A model generated the notes under the pieces. It was given only the letters and a program-made list of their open reading frames with translations. It had not been told where the DNA came from and searched no databases. A program made the position numbers and the translations under genes. A stretch of DNA of 64,000 bases, taken from the NCBI GenBank assembly GCA_021413885.1, contig JAIOPM010000031.1:1-64000 (forward strand), written 5' to 3'. The DNA comes from Planctomycetota bacterium (GTDB lineage: Bacteria > Planctomycetota > UBA1135 > GCA-002686595). This document shows, piece after piece, positions 37,528 through 45,440 of the stretch; the first letter of the stretch is position 1; each line of letters starts with the position of its first letter.

Positions 37528-40257
37528 ATGAACACCGACACGAACGATTTCGAAGCTCGTCCCGCCCCGAACGAAGGCGATCGGCTGCACCAACTGTTGT
37601 GCGCGACGATCCTCGGCGAAGCGAGCGATGCCGAACGCGCCGAGGTCGAGCGCGCGCTCGCCGGCTCGCCGGAGCTGCGCGCGGAACGCGAGCGGCTCGC
37701 CGCGACGATCGGTCTCTTCCAAGGCGCGTTGACCGACGGCGAGAAGCTCTCGCCCGCCGCCGAACGCGAACTCGCGACGGCGCTGACGCGTCGGCGTCGG
37801 AAACCGTGGTACGCGCAACCGCTCTTCCGCATCGCGGCGGCGATCGTCGCCGTCGGTTCGGTCGGGTATGTCGGGTGGCGCAAGCTCGATCTCTCGTTCC
37901 CGGCGAGGCACGCCGATGTCGCCCCGAGAACGGAGACGCCGCCGCCGAGAGATCAAGTGGCGAAGCTCGAGCGAGAAGCTCCGGCCGAGTTGCAGCGACT
38001 CGGGTACCTCGGCTACGCGACGGGCGACGCGCCGTCATCTTCGGAACAACGCGCCGACGCAGAAGTCGATCGCAAGACGCGTGGCGGGCAAGCCGGCGAG
38101 AGATCGGAGAAACGCAAGGACTCCGACGGATCCGAGATTCTCGCGGCGCGCAGCCTGACGAAGCTCGGCGAAGCGGACGGCCTCGACGACGAAGCCCAGA
38201 AGGTCATTGTCGGAACGATGGTGCCGTTCACGGAGAGCTCCGACACGGGCACTGCGCAACACCAACTGGCGGGCGACGATCGCGCGGCCGCCGCGGAAAC
38301 GCCGCAAGCCCCGGGAGCCGTGCTCGTCGCGCGCAATGGCAGCTTGCCAGGCGTGTCGATAGACGACGTGAACGGCTTCGGAAAGACCACCGGCAACCCC
38401 ACTTATCTCGACTACGAGGCTTTCGCCAAGGACCTTTCGGGACGCGCGGGAGAGAAGAAGGAGCAAGACGAGGGGCTCAGAGGGCTCGGCTACTTGGGCG
38501 GCGATCCGGTCGACCGCGTTTCGCCGCCGAAGGAAGACCGCGACGAAGAACGCGAACGCGGCGGCCAAGTCACGCTCCGCGGCAACGAGTTCGTGCGCGA
38601 GCAAGTGCTCGACTCCGCCACGATCGACGCCCGCATCGACGCGATCCTCGGCGCGTGCCGTCGTCGTCCCGACGAACGTCCGCGCGACATGTTCTTCCGC
38701 TTCTGGGGCGACAACGCGTTCGAGTACCCGCAGTTCGATCGCCTCTCGACCTTCTCGGTCGACGTCGACACGGCGAGCTACACGCTCGCGCGCAACTACC
38801 TCGCGAAGGGTTTCCTGCCCGAGAAGCAAGCCGTGCGCACCGAAGAGTTCCTCAACTACTTCAAGGGCGACGTCCGCCCGCCGGAGAAGGGCACGTTCGC
38901 GATCGAGACCGAGCTCGCGCCGTCGCTGTTCGGCGAGACGCGCGACACGCTGATGCTGCGCGTCGCGATCCGCGGCAAGGAGATCTCCAAGGCCGAGCGC
39001 ACGCCCGTCGCGTTGACCTTCGTGATCGACGTGTCCGGTTCGATGCGCGAGGAGAATCGCCTCGAGCTCGTCAAGAACGCTCTGCGCCTGCTCGCGACGC
39101 AACTCGACGCGCGCGATTGGGTGTCGATCGTCACGTTCTCGAACGATGCGACGCTCGTCCTGCCGATGACGTCGGCGAAGAACCGCTTGGCGATCGAGCA
39201 GGCGCTGCAACCGCTCGAACCGCAAAGCGGGACCAACACCGAGTCCGGTTTGCGCCTCGGCTACCAACAAGCCTTCGCGAACCGCGACCCGAGCCGTCAG
39301 AACCGCGTCGTGCTGTTGACCGACGGCGTCGCCAACGTCGGCATCACCGATCCGAACGCGTTGACGCAACAGGTCTCCGAGCAACGCCGCGCCGGCATCT
39401 ACCTGAACACGATCGGCGTCGGGATGAACAACCACAACGACGGGTTGCTCGAACAACTCGCCGACAAGGGCGACGGGCTCTGCAACTACGTCGACGACGA
39501 GGCGGAGGCGAAGCGCGCGCTCGTCGACAACTTCACCGGCGCGTTCCAACCGATCGCGCGCGACGTCAAGGTCCAGGTCGAGTTCGATCCGGCGCAGGTC
39601 GTGCGCTATCGCTTGCTCGGCTACGAGAACCGCGCGATCGCCGACCAGGACTTCCGCAACGACAAGATCGACGCGGGCGAAGTCGGCGCCGGTCACCAAG
39701 TGGTGGCGCTATACGAGCTCGTGCCGGGCCCGTCGCTCGGCGACGGTCCGCTCGCGACCGTGCGTCTGCGTTGGAAGGATCCGTACGGCGAGGGAACGGT
39801 CGACAAGTCGCTCGAGCAAGCGCACGAGACCGCTCATCCGGTGACGCAGAAGAGCGCCACGGGTTCCTACGAGCAGACGAGCGCCGGCTACCGTCGCTCG
39901 GCCCTCGTCGCGCAGTTCGCCGAGTTCCTGCGTCGCTCGGTCCACGCCGACGGCGATTCGTTCGAGCGTCTGGTGCTCGAGAGTCGCAAGCTCGCTCGCG
40001 AGCTGAAGGACAAGGAGTTCGACGAGTTCGTCGCCCTGATCGAGAAGAGCAAGGAGCTGATCCTTGCCCGCATCGCCCAGGTCGATCCGTGCGACGCGCG
40101 CCTCGACGAGTTGCGCCGTCTCGAATGCCGTCGCGCCGAGGCCGAGACGCTGCGGCGCGTCGAGAACGACGTCGCGGCGATCGAAGGCCGCCGCGCGACG
40201 CTCGAGGCGGAACTGCGCGATTGCCTGCGTCAACGGATCCAGACGCGCCAGCGCTGA
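37528..40257 (+). CDS. Membrane protein: anti-sigma-like N-terminus plus YfbK-type VWA domain
   Basis: 909 residues. Residues 1-92 are cytoplasmic, helical and anti-sigma-like (LHQLLCATILGEASDAERAE); one membrane helix follows at about 98-117; then a long low-complexity spacer with two LGYLG motifs (LQRLGYLGY 155-163, LRGLGYLGG 317-325). The YfbK N-terminal block is at ~404-447 (TFSVDVDTASYTLARNYLA), the von Willebrand A domain at ~494-670 with a complete MIDAS start DVSGSM (501-506) and LLTDGVANVG, and the YfbK C-terminal domain (DUF3520) at ~680-850. It should hold the upstream sigma factor while the VWA part, outside the membrane, binds a metal-dependent partner. Followed by a strong terminator. 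Confidence 0.9.
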   Translation: MNTDTNDFEARPAPNEGDRLHQLLCATILGEASDAERAEVERALAGSPELRAERERLAATIGLFQGALTDGEKLSPAAERELATALTRRRRKPWYAQPLFRIAAAIVAVGSVGYVGWRKLDLSFPARHADVAPRTETPPPRDQVAKLEREAPAELQRLGYLGYATGDAPSSSEQRADAEVDRKTRGGQAGERSEKRKDSDGSEILAARSLTKLGEADGLDDEAQKVIVGTMVPFTESSDTGTAQHQLAGDDRAAAAETPQAPGAVLVARNGSLPGVSIDDVNGFGKTTGNPTYLDYEAFAKDLSGRAGEKKEQDEGLRGLGYLGGDPVDRVSPPKEDRDEERERGGQVTLRGNEFVREQVLDSATIDARIDAILGACRRRPDERPRDMFFRFWGDNAFEYPQFDRLSTFSVDVDTASYTLARNYLAKGFLPEKQAVRTEEFLNYFKGDVRPPEKGTFAIETELAPSLFGETRDTLMLRVAIRGKEISKAERTPVALTFVIDVSGSMREENRLELVKNALRLLATQLDARDWVSIVTFSNDATLVLPMTSAKNRLAIEQALQPLEPQSGTNTESGLRLGYQQAFANRDPSRQNRVVLLTDGVANVGITDPNALTQQVSEQRRAGIYLNTIGVGMNNHNDGLLEQLADKGDGLCNYVDDEAEAKRALVDNFTGAFQPIARDVKVQVEFDPAQVVRYRLLGYENRAIADQDFRNDKIDAGEVGAGHQVVALYELVPGPSLGDGPLATVRLRWKDPYGEGTVDKSLEQAHETAHPVTQKSATGSYEQTSAGYRRSALVAQFAEFLRRSVHADGDSFERLVLESRKLARELKDKEFDEFVALIEKSKELILARIAQVDPCDARLDELRRLECRRAEAETLRRVENDVAAIEGRRATLEAELRDCLRQRIQTRQR

Positions 40258-40274
40258 ACGCGCTCCGAACGCGA

Positions 40275-40319
40275 CGCGGCCGCTTGGAACGTTCCCGTTC
40301 CGAGCGGCCGCGCGCTTTT
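40275..40319 (+). terminator. Intrinsic terminator after the ECF-VWA operon
   Basis: A long hairpin: 10-bp stem CGCGGCCGCT / AGCGGCCGCG, one U-G wobble, then a further 6-bp GGAACG / CGTTCC and a four-base loop, followed by TTTT at 40316-40319. It lies 18 bases after the stop of the VWA gene. Confidence 0.85.
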
Positions 40320-40380
40320 CGCGAGCTCGCGGACGCGCGGGCTTGAACGCGCTCGTCGGCGCGCGACACTCGTCGGTGTC

Positions 40381-41178
40381 ATGGGTTCCAACGGCGCGCG
40401 CTGGTTGCTCCGGATCTGGATCGCCGTCGGCGTCGCGCTGATGGCGACCGCGGTGCTCGTGCGCGGCATCGGCAACGACGACGGCGGTCGCACGCGGCCC
40501 GAGGCGACGGCGCCGACGATTCCGGAGCCGATGCAGCTCCTGTCGCGCGCCGGTCGCTCGCGCATCGACGAGCGTTGGCTCTGGATCGAGCCCGAGCATC
40601 GCGATCGTTGGGAGCGTTGCTACAAGCGCCCGTTCGAGATCGCCGACTGCCCGCGCTTCGGCGACTGGATCGCGACGCGCGCAGGCGCGGACACCGCATT
40701 GTTGGTCTCCGAGTTGACGCGCGGCAAGGCCGAGGAGGCGGTGACTGCGCTCGCGTTGGTGTTCGAGCTCGCGCGTAGGACGGCGTGGCGCGCAGGCGTG
40801 CTCGATTCGGGTTCGGACGCGACGCAGCTCGCCGCGTTGCTCGAGAACTGGCTCGCACTTTGGGCGGCGACGAGTGCGCGCGATCCGTTGCTCGCCGAGC
40901 CGACGCGCGCCGCGTTCTGTCTCTGGGGCCGCGTGACGTCGACGGCGATCGATGCGCCGCTCTTCGGTCGTGACGCGGCCGTCGCTTCGCACGCGCGCGT
41001 GTTCGTCGAGTCGTTGATCCACACCAAGGGCGCCGCGCCGACCGATTTCGGCCGCGCGTTCGGCGAGCGCTATCCGCGCGCGTTCACGGGGCTGCTCGCC
41101 GAGGACGATTTCCTCGTCGGACTCGCTGACGACTGCACGCGGCTCTTCCCCGAGCTCGACGGAGGCTGCGGATCGTGA
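40381..41178 (+). CDS. Hypothetical exported or membrane-anchored protein
   Basis: 265 residues. One N-terminal membrane helix (IWIAVGVALMATAVLVRGI) is followed by a Thr/Pro-rich spacer and a helical outer domain (FGDWIATRAGADTALLVSEL, VTALALVFELARRTAWRAGV) with several single cysteines. I recognise no family. First gene of a three-gene operon with four-base overlaps (41175-41178 next). The start is preceded by GACAC and GTGTC, a short palindrome touching the ATG. The upstream terminator isolates it from the VWA operon. Confidence 0.7.
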   Translation: MGSNGARWLLRIWIAVGVALMATAVLVRGIGNDDGGRTRPEATAPTIPEPMQLLSRAGRSRIDERWLWIEPEHRDRWERCYKRPFEIADCPRFGDWIATRAGADTALLVSELTRGKAEEAVTALALVFELARRTAWRAGVLDSGSDATQLAALLENWLALWAATSARDPLLAEPTRAAFCLWGRVTSTAIDAPLFGRDAAVASHARVFVESLIHTKGAAPTDFGRAFGERYPRAFTGLLAEDDFLVGLADDCTRLFPELDGGCGS

Positions 41179-42122
41179 GCGAGACGTTCGTGCACACGCG
41201 CGGCCGATCGACCGAGCTCGAACTCGCGCTCTCCTCGACGATGATCGCGGCGGGCGGCGTGTTGCTCGGCGTGCAGCTCGACGGTTTGCGCCGCGTGCAC
41301 GGCACCGGTTGGGCGGGGCTCGCGATGGGACTCTTCGTCGCGTTGTTCGCGACCGCGATCGTCGCGCGCCGCGCCGTGTTGCCGCGCGACGGAATCTCGT
41401 GGTGGGGGACGATCGCGGCGTTGTTCGGCGTCGCGTTCCTGGTCGGCGGCGTGCTCGTGCCGGCGGGCGCGTGGTTGTTCTTCGAGCTCGGGTTGCTGAC
41501 GTGGTTCTTCGCGCGCTCGCGTTCGGCGCCGGGACTCTTCGTCACGCCGGCGGCGATCGTCGCGCTCACCGCGATGCTGCTCTTCCGACTCTGGTTGACG
41601 TACAAGGCGAGCCGCGGCGAGTTCCAAGTCGGCGCGATCGAAGTGCCGTTCCTCTCGAGCTTGCCGTTCGACTTCCTCGCGCCGTTCCGGCGCATTCCGG
41701 TCGGTTCGTTCAGCGCCGACGAGCTCGTGTTTCCCTCGAGCGAAGGCCTCGACTTCCCCGCGACGATCGGGTTGTGGGCGCTCGGCTTCGTGCAGGTCGT
41801 GATCGGACTCGCGTGGCGCGCGCGCGCCGCGAGCGAACACGAGGACGATCGCGTGCACGGCACGATTCGACGCTTGCCGCCGGAAATCTCGCGGCTCGTC
41901 GAGACGTTGATCCCCGAGGACGAGTGGGAAGAACTCGGGCTCCACGGTCTGTCGCAACGCAAGCTCGAGAAGCGCATCGAGGAACTGGTGCGCGCGCGCG
42001 TCGGTCGCGCGCACGACGTCGAGAAACTGCTGCGTTCCGCCGCGCAACTTTCCTCGGGAGCCGCCGGCGGTTTCGGCGCGGAGATCGCGGGAGCGCTCGA
42101 GTCCGGCAAGGAGCCCGAATGA
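41175..42122 (+). CDS. Multi-pass membrane protein of unknown function
   Basis: 315 residues, GTG overlapping the upstream stop. About six membrane helices in the first ~225 residues (for example STMIAAGGVLLGVQL, ALFGVAFLVGGVLVPAGAWL), then a soluble helical C-terminal tail (LSQRKLEKRIEELVRARVGR) that should be cytoplasmic. No signature found. It is translated together with its neighbours and probably forms a membrane unit with them. Confidence 0.7.
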   Translation: MSETFVHTRGRSTELELALSSTMIAAGGVLLGVQLDGLRRVHGTGWAGLAMGLFVALFATAIVARRAVLPRDGISWWGTIAALFGVAFLVGGVLVPAGAWLFFELGLLTWFFARSRSAPGLFVTPAAIVALTAMLLFRLWLTYKASRGEFQVGAIEVPFLSSLPFDFLAPFRRIPVGSFSADELVFPSSEGLDFPATIGLWALGFVQVVIGLAWRARAASEHEDDRVHGTIRRLPPEISRLVETLIPEDEWEELGLHGLSQRKLEKRIEELVRARVGRAHDVEKLLRSAAQLSSGAAGGFGAEIAGALESGKEPE

Positions 42123-42490
42123 ACGCTCGACGATGGATCGCGATCGGTGCCTTGCTCTGCGGAACCGCGGTCGCGGCCGGCGCGTTCGGAGCGCACGGAT
42201 TGAAGGAGCGCATCACGCCCGACGCTCTCGACCTCTGGCGCACCGCGGCGCTCTATCACGTCCTGCACGGTCTCGCGCTCTGCGTGTTCGGCCTCTTCCG
42301 CACGCGCTCCGGTTCGCGCGATTGCGCGGCGTGGTGCTTCCTCGTCGGCACGTTGATCTTCGCGAGCACGCTCTACGGTCTCGCGCTCGGCGGACCGCGT
42401 TGGCTCGGCGCGGTCACGCCGTTCGGCGGCGCGGCGTTGATCGTCGGTTGGATCGACTTCGCGATCCAAGGGTGGCGAGCGCGCGACTAG
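42119..42490 (+). CDS. DUF423 (YgdD-like) small membrane protein
   Basis: 123 residues, ATG overlapping the previous stop (ATGA). Four membrane helices with the family pattern GAFGAHGLKERITPDALDLW, ALYHVLHGLAL and TPFGGAALIVGW. Members are widespread and uncharacterised. Third gene of the operon starting at 40381. Confidence 0.9.
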   Translation: MNARRWIAIGALLCGTAVAAGAFGAHGLKERITPDALDLWRTAALYHVLHGLALCVFGLFRTRSGSRDCAAWCFLVGTLIFASTLYGLALGGPRWLGAVTPFGGAALIVGWIDFAIQGWRARD

Positions 42491-42500
42491 TCGCCTCTCG

Positions 42501-42506
42501 TAGAAT
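42501..42506 (+). promoter_or_regulatory. -10 box (TAGAAT) of the sulfatase-like gene
   Basis: TAGAAT ends six bases before the ATG at 42513; leaderless-type spacing. Confidence 0.5.
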
Positions 42507-42512
42507 GCGCCG

Positions 42513-44021
42513 ATGAAGAGTTGGTTCGCCGTCTGCCTCGCGCTCGTCGCCGCGTGCTCCGATTCCGCGGAGCCGTCGAAGACGCCGACCGCCGCGACCG
42601 CGCCCGGTGGCGCCGGCAACGATTGGAACCTGGTCTTCCTCTCGATCGACACGCTGCGCGCCGACGCGCTCGGCACGTACGGTTCGACGTTGCCGACGTC
42701 GCCCACGATCGACGCGCTCGCCGCCGAGAGCTTCGTCTTCGAGCGTGCGATCACGCAAGCCGGCGTCACATCGCCGTCGCACATGACGATGATGACGTCG
42801 CTCTATCCGACGGTGCACCGCGTCGGCAACGTCGACTTCGTGATCGACAAAGCGAAGGAGAGCGGCGACGTGCGGCGCCTCGCGCGTTTGCAGCTCAACC
42901 CGAAGGTGCAGACGTTGGCGACGGTTCTGCACGGCGCCGGCTTCCGCACCGCGGCGTTCACCGGCGGCGGCAACGTCGCGGGCGAGATCGGTTTCGCGCG
43001 CGGCTTCGACGTGTTCGACGACGCGCGCGACAACGGCATGAGCGCGAACGACGGGCCGCTCTTCGACGCGACGCGCGCGCGGAAGTGGCTCGCCGCGAAT
43101 TCGAAGTCGCGCTTCTTCCTCTTCCTCCACACGTTCATTCCGCACGGACCCTACGTGCCGCCCGCGCCGTGGAACACCGCGTTCGATCCCGGCTACCAGG
43201 GCAAGATCGTTTCCGACCGCGCCGAGCTCGCGCGCATGTCGCCCGACGGCGGAGGCAAGAGCAACTACGTCTTCTGGTCGACGGCGACGCCGAGCGAGCC
43301 CGCCGATCTCGCCCACTTGCGTGCGCTCTACCACGGCGAAGTGCGTTACGCCGACGACGCGGTCAAGGACATCCTCGCCTCGCTGCGCGAAGCGGGCGTG
43401 TGGGAGAAGACGATCTTCGTGTTGGTCAGCGACCACGGCGAACAGTTCCTCGAGCACGGACAGTTCGAGCACTACGGCCGGCTCTACGAGGAACTCGCGC
43501 ACGTCCCGTGCATCGTGCACGTTCCCGGTCGAGCTCCGACGCGCATCGCGCAACCGATCGGCACGATCGACTTGATGCCGACGTTGCTCGAACTGCTCGG
43601 CCAGCGCGTGCCGGCGCAAGCGCAAGGCTACTCGTTGGTCCCGTTGCTCGACGGTCGCGTCGAGCCGCGGCCGATCTTCAGCGAGACCGTCCTTGCGTGG
43701 AACGACATCGAGCGTCCCGACAAGCCGAAGACGCCGGCGCGCATGGTGCGGGCGGTGCGGCTCGGTTCGTGGACCTACGTGAAGAACGAGGAACCGACCG
43801 GCGTCACCGAGGAGCTCTTCGACCGCACGACCGATCCGACCGAGCAACGGAACCTGGCCGCCGATCCGACGCACGCGAAGATGCTCGCCGATCTGCGCGA
43901 GCTCTCCGCGAAGCACGCGAACGCGTGCGACGAGCTGATGCCGCGCTACGGCGCCGATGCGACGGTCGAGTTGACGCCGGAGACGGTCGACGAGTTGAAG
44001 CGCCTCGGCTACGTCAAGTGA
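42513..44021 (+). CDS. Sulfatase-family lipoprotein with Thr at the nucleophile position
   Basis: 502 residues. A lipoprotein signal ends LVAAC (lipid Cys15). The alkaline phosphatase/sulfatase fold is clear: LSIDTLRADALGTYG (metal Asp46), VTSPSHMTMMTSLYPTVHRV, FLHTFIPHGPY, VSDHGEQFLEHGQFEHYG (Asp307, His308) and GTIDLMPTLLELLG. In true sulfatases the motif is C/S-x-P-S-R, with the Cys or Ser changed to formylglycine; here it is T86-S-P-S-H90, so it cannot be matured that way and Thr may be the nucleophile, as in phosphatases and phosphodiesterases of the superfamily. It could act on phospho- or sulfo-esters outside the membrane. It ends ELKRLGYVK, a tail seen in many planctomycete and acidobacterial relatives. 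Confidence 0.88.
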   Translation: MKSWFAVCLALVAACSDSAEPSKTPTAATAPGGAGNDWNLVFLSIDTLRADALGTYGSTLPTSPTIDALAAESFVFERAITQAGVTSPSHMTMMTSLYPTVHRVGNVDFVIDKAKESGDVRRLARLQLNPKVQTLATVLHGAGFRTAAFTGGGNVAGEIGFARGFDVFDDARDNGMSANDGPLFDATRARKWLAANSKSRFFLFLHTFIPHGPYVPPAPWNTAFDPGYQGKIVSDRAELARMSPDGGGKSNYVFWSTATPSEPADLAHLRALYHGEVRYADDAVKDILASLREAGVWEKTIFVLVSDHGEQFLEHGQFEHYGRLYEELAHVPCIVHVPGRAPTRIAQPIGTIDLMPTLLELLGQRVPAQAQGYSLVPLLDGRVEPRPIFSETVLAWNDIERPDKPKTPARMVRAVRLGSWTYVKNEEPTGVTEELFDRTTDPTEQRNLAADPTHAKMLADLRELSAKHANACDELMPRYGADATVELTPETVDELKRLGYVK

Positions 44022-44085
44022 CGTGACCGACGGAAAGTCCTTCCGCTCGTTCGCTCGATCTCGCGAGTTCCGCGAAGTTCGGTGC

Positions 44086-44091
44086 TAGTCT
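44086..44091 (+). promoter_or_regulatory. -10 box (TAGTCT) of the WAGxY gene at 44112
   Basis: TAGTCT preceded by GC, 20 bases before GTG 44112, predicting a leader of about a dozen bases. Its position argues against the upstream GTG at 44082 as start. Confidence 0.45.
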
Positions 44092-44111
44092 TCACCATCC
44101 GAAGTCGCACC

Positions 44112-45068
44112 GTGTCCTCGTGGAAGAAAGCCGTCGCCGCACTCGTCCTGATCATTCCGGTCGCGGTGCTCGTTCTGAAGTGGCCGTCGGCCCACATCAC
44201 GCGCGCGAACTTGATGTCGGAGGTCGAGACGCCGGGTGATCACGGGCCGGCGACCGCGCGCTTGCTCGAAGCGCAGCGACCGAACGCCGACACGCGCCTT
44301 GCTTGCATCCAGACCGAGCTCGGCGACCTCGGCCGCCACGAGTGGGCCGGTGTCTACGGCTGGGACGACGGCGAGGGGAACAGCGCGCGCCTCTCGATCG
44401 CGCCGAAGATGGGCTTCACCTACTTCCGCTCGACGCACGAAGGCACCGTCGACCTGAATCACGGCTCCGTCGTCGCGGTCGAGCCCGGCCGCATCCAAGT
44501 CGAGCCCGCGATCGATCCCGAGCAGAACCTGCGGCGCACGTTCGGCGTCCGGTCGTTCGCGCCGCTCGACGTCGATCTCTTCCCGATCCGTTGGGGCGAG
44601 CGCCGCTACCTGATCGCGAAGTCCGAGATGCGCGCCTTCTGCAACGCGGTCAACTCCGGTCGCGAGGCGTTGACGCCGCGCTTCGCCCATCGCTTGGACG
44701 TGAAGGAGTCGAGCGCTCCGACCGGTTCGCCCGAAGTCCTCGACGCGTACCGCGAGTGGCTGTTGCCCGCGCGGGTCGACGCCGAGCTGGTGCAGATCGT
44801 CAAGCCCGACGAGCCCGCGTCGCCGGAAGGAACCGCGTCGCGCATCGCGTTGCCGTTGACCGCGATGATCAACGTCGGCCGCGAACGCGGCCTCGTCCCC
44901 GGCATGATCTTCTGGTTGACCGACGCGAAGGGCTACGACGGCGGAGAAGTGCTCGAGTGCGACGCGCACAGCGCGAAGCTCGTGTTCCGCCTCGACCTCC
45001 GTTACGTGCGTACGACCGAGCGACTGCAAGTCGGCTGGAAGGTCTCGACGCGCGCGAGCACGGACTGA
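44112..45068 (+). CDS. WAGxY-family exported protein, copy A
   Basis: 318 residues from GTG 44112. An N-terminal membrane helix (AVAALVLIIPVAVLVLKW) anchors an outer domain with HEWAGVYGWDDGEG, LSIAPKMGFTYF, VEPGRIQVEPA, then FPIRWGERRYLIAKSEMRAF, CNAVNSGREA, and a C-terminal part NVGRERGLVPGMIFWL ending VGWKVSTRAS. The same order of blocks recurs in the genes at 52819-53655 and 54850-55713, and partly at 50252-50728, so they form a family. I know similar uncharacterised proteins in planctomycetes and some proteobacteria; no enzymatic motif is seen and the function is unknown. It converges with the cupin gene; the stops touch. Confidence 0.75.
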   Translation: MSSWKKAVAALVLIIPVAVLVLKWPSAHITRANLMSEVETPGDHGPATARLLEAQRPNADTRLACIQTELGDLGRHEWAGVYGWDDGEGNSARLSIAPKMGFTYFRSTHEGTVDLNHGSVVAVEPGRIQVEPAIDPEQNLRRTFGVRSFAPLDVDLFPIRWGERRYLIAKSEMRAFCNAVNSGREALTPRFAHRLDVKESSAPTGSPEVLDAYREWLLPARVDAELVQIVKPDEPASPEGTASRIALPLTAMINVGRERGLVPGMIFWLTDAKGYDGGEVLECDAHSAKLVFRLDLRYVRTTERLQVGWKVSTRASTD

Positions 45069-45440
45069 TCAGTCCAGGCGTTCGAGGCGCGCGACCGTGC
45101 GCTCGTTCTCGACGTTGCCGGTGTTGAGCGTCGTCTTCGGTTCGAGCAGGAGCACCTGACACTCGTCGTCCGCCGCCGGACAGTGCTCGACGCCGCGCGG
45201 CACGATCACGAACTCACCGGGCTCGACGATCACGGTGGAATCGCGGAACTGCATGCGCAGGCGACCTTTCACGACCAGGAAGAGTTCGTCTTCGCGCTCG
45301 TGGTGATGCCACACGAACTCGCCGGCGAGCTTGACGAGCTTCACCTGGAAGTCGTTGACGTCGCCGACGACCTTCGGACTCCAACGCTCGGCGAAGCGCG
45401 CGAACGCCTGCGCCAGGTTGACCTTGTTCACCGGGTTCAT
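45069..45440 (-). CDS. Small cupin-domain protein
   Basis: 123 residues, a single cupin barrel with the two motifs: WHHHEREDELFLVVKGRLRM (His45-47, Glu52) and PGEFVIVPRGVEHCP (His86), enough for one metal ion. Such one-domain cupins may be isomerases, dioxygenases or binding proteins; the substrate is unknown. Its ATG overlaps the bioA stop (ATGA), so it is translated with bioA and could relate to biotin or simply be carried along. Converges with copy A of the WAGxY family. Confidence 0.88.
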   Translation of the reverse strand: MNPVNKVNLAQAFARFAERWSPKVVGDVNDFQVKLVKLAGEFVWHHHEREDELFLVVKGRLRMQFRDSTVIVEPGEFVIVPRGVEHCPAADDECQVLLLEPKTTLNTGNVENERTVARLERLD

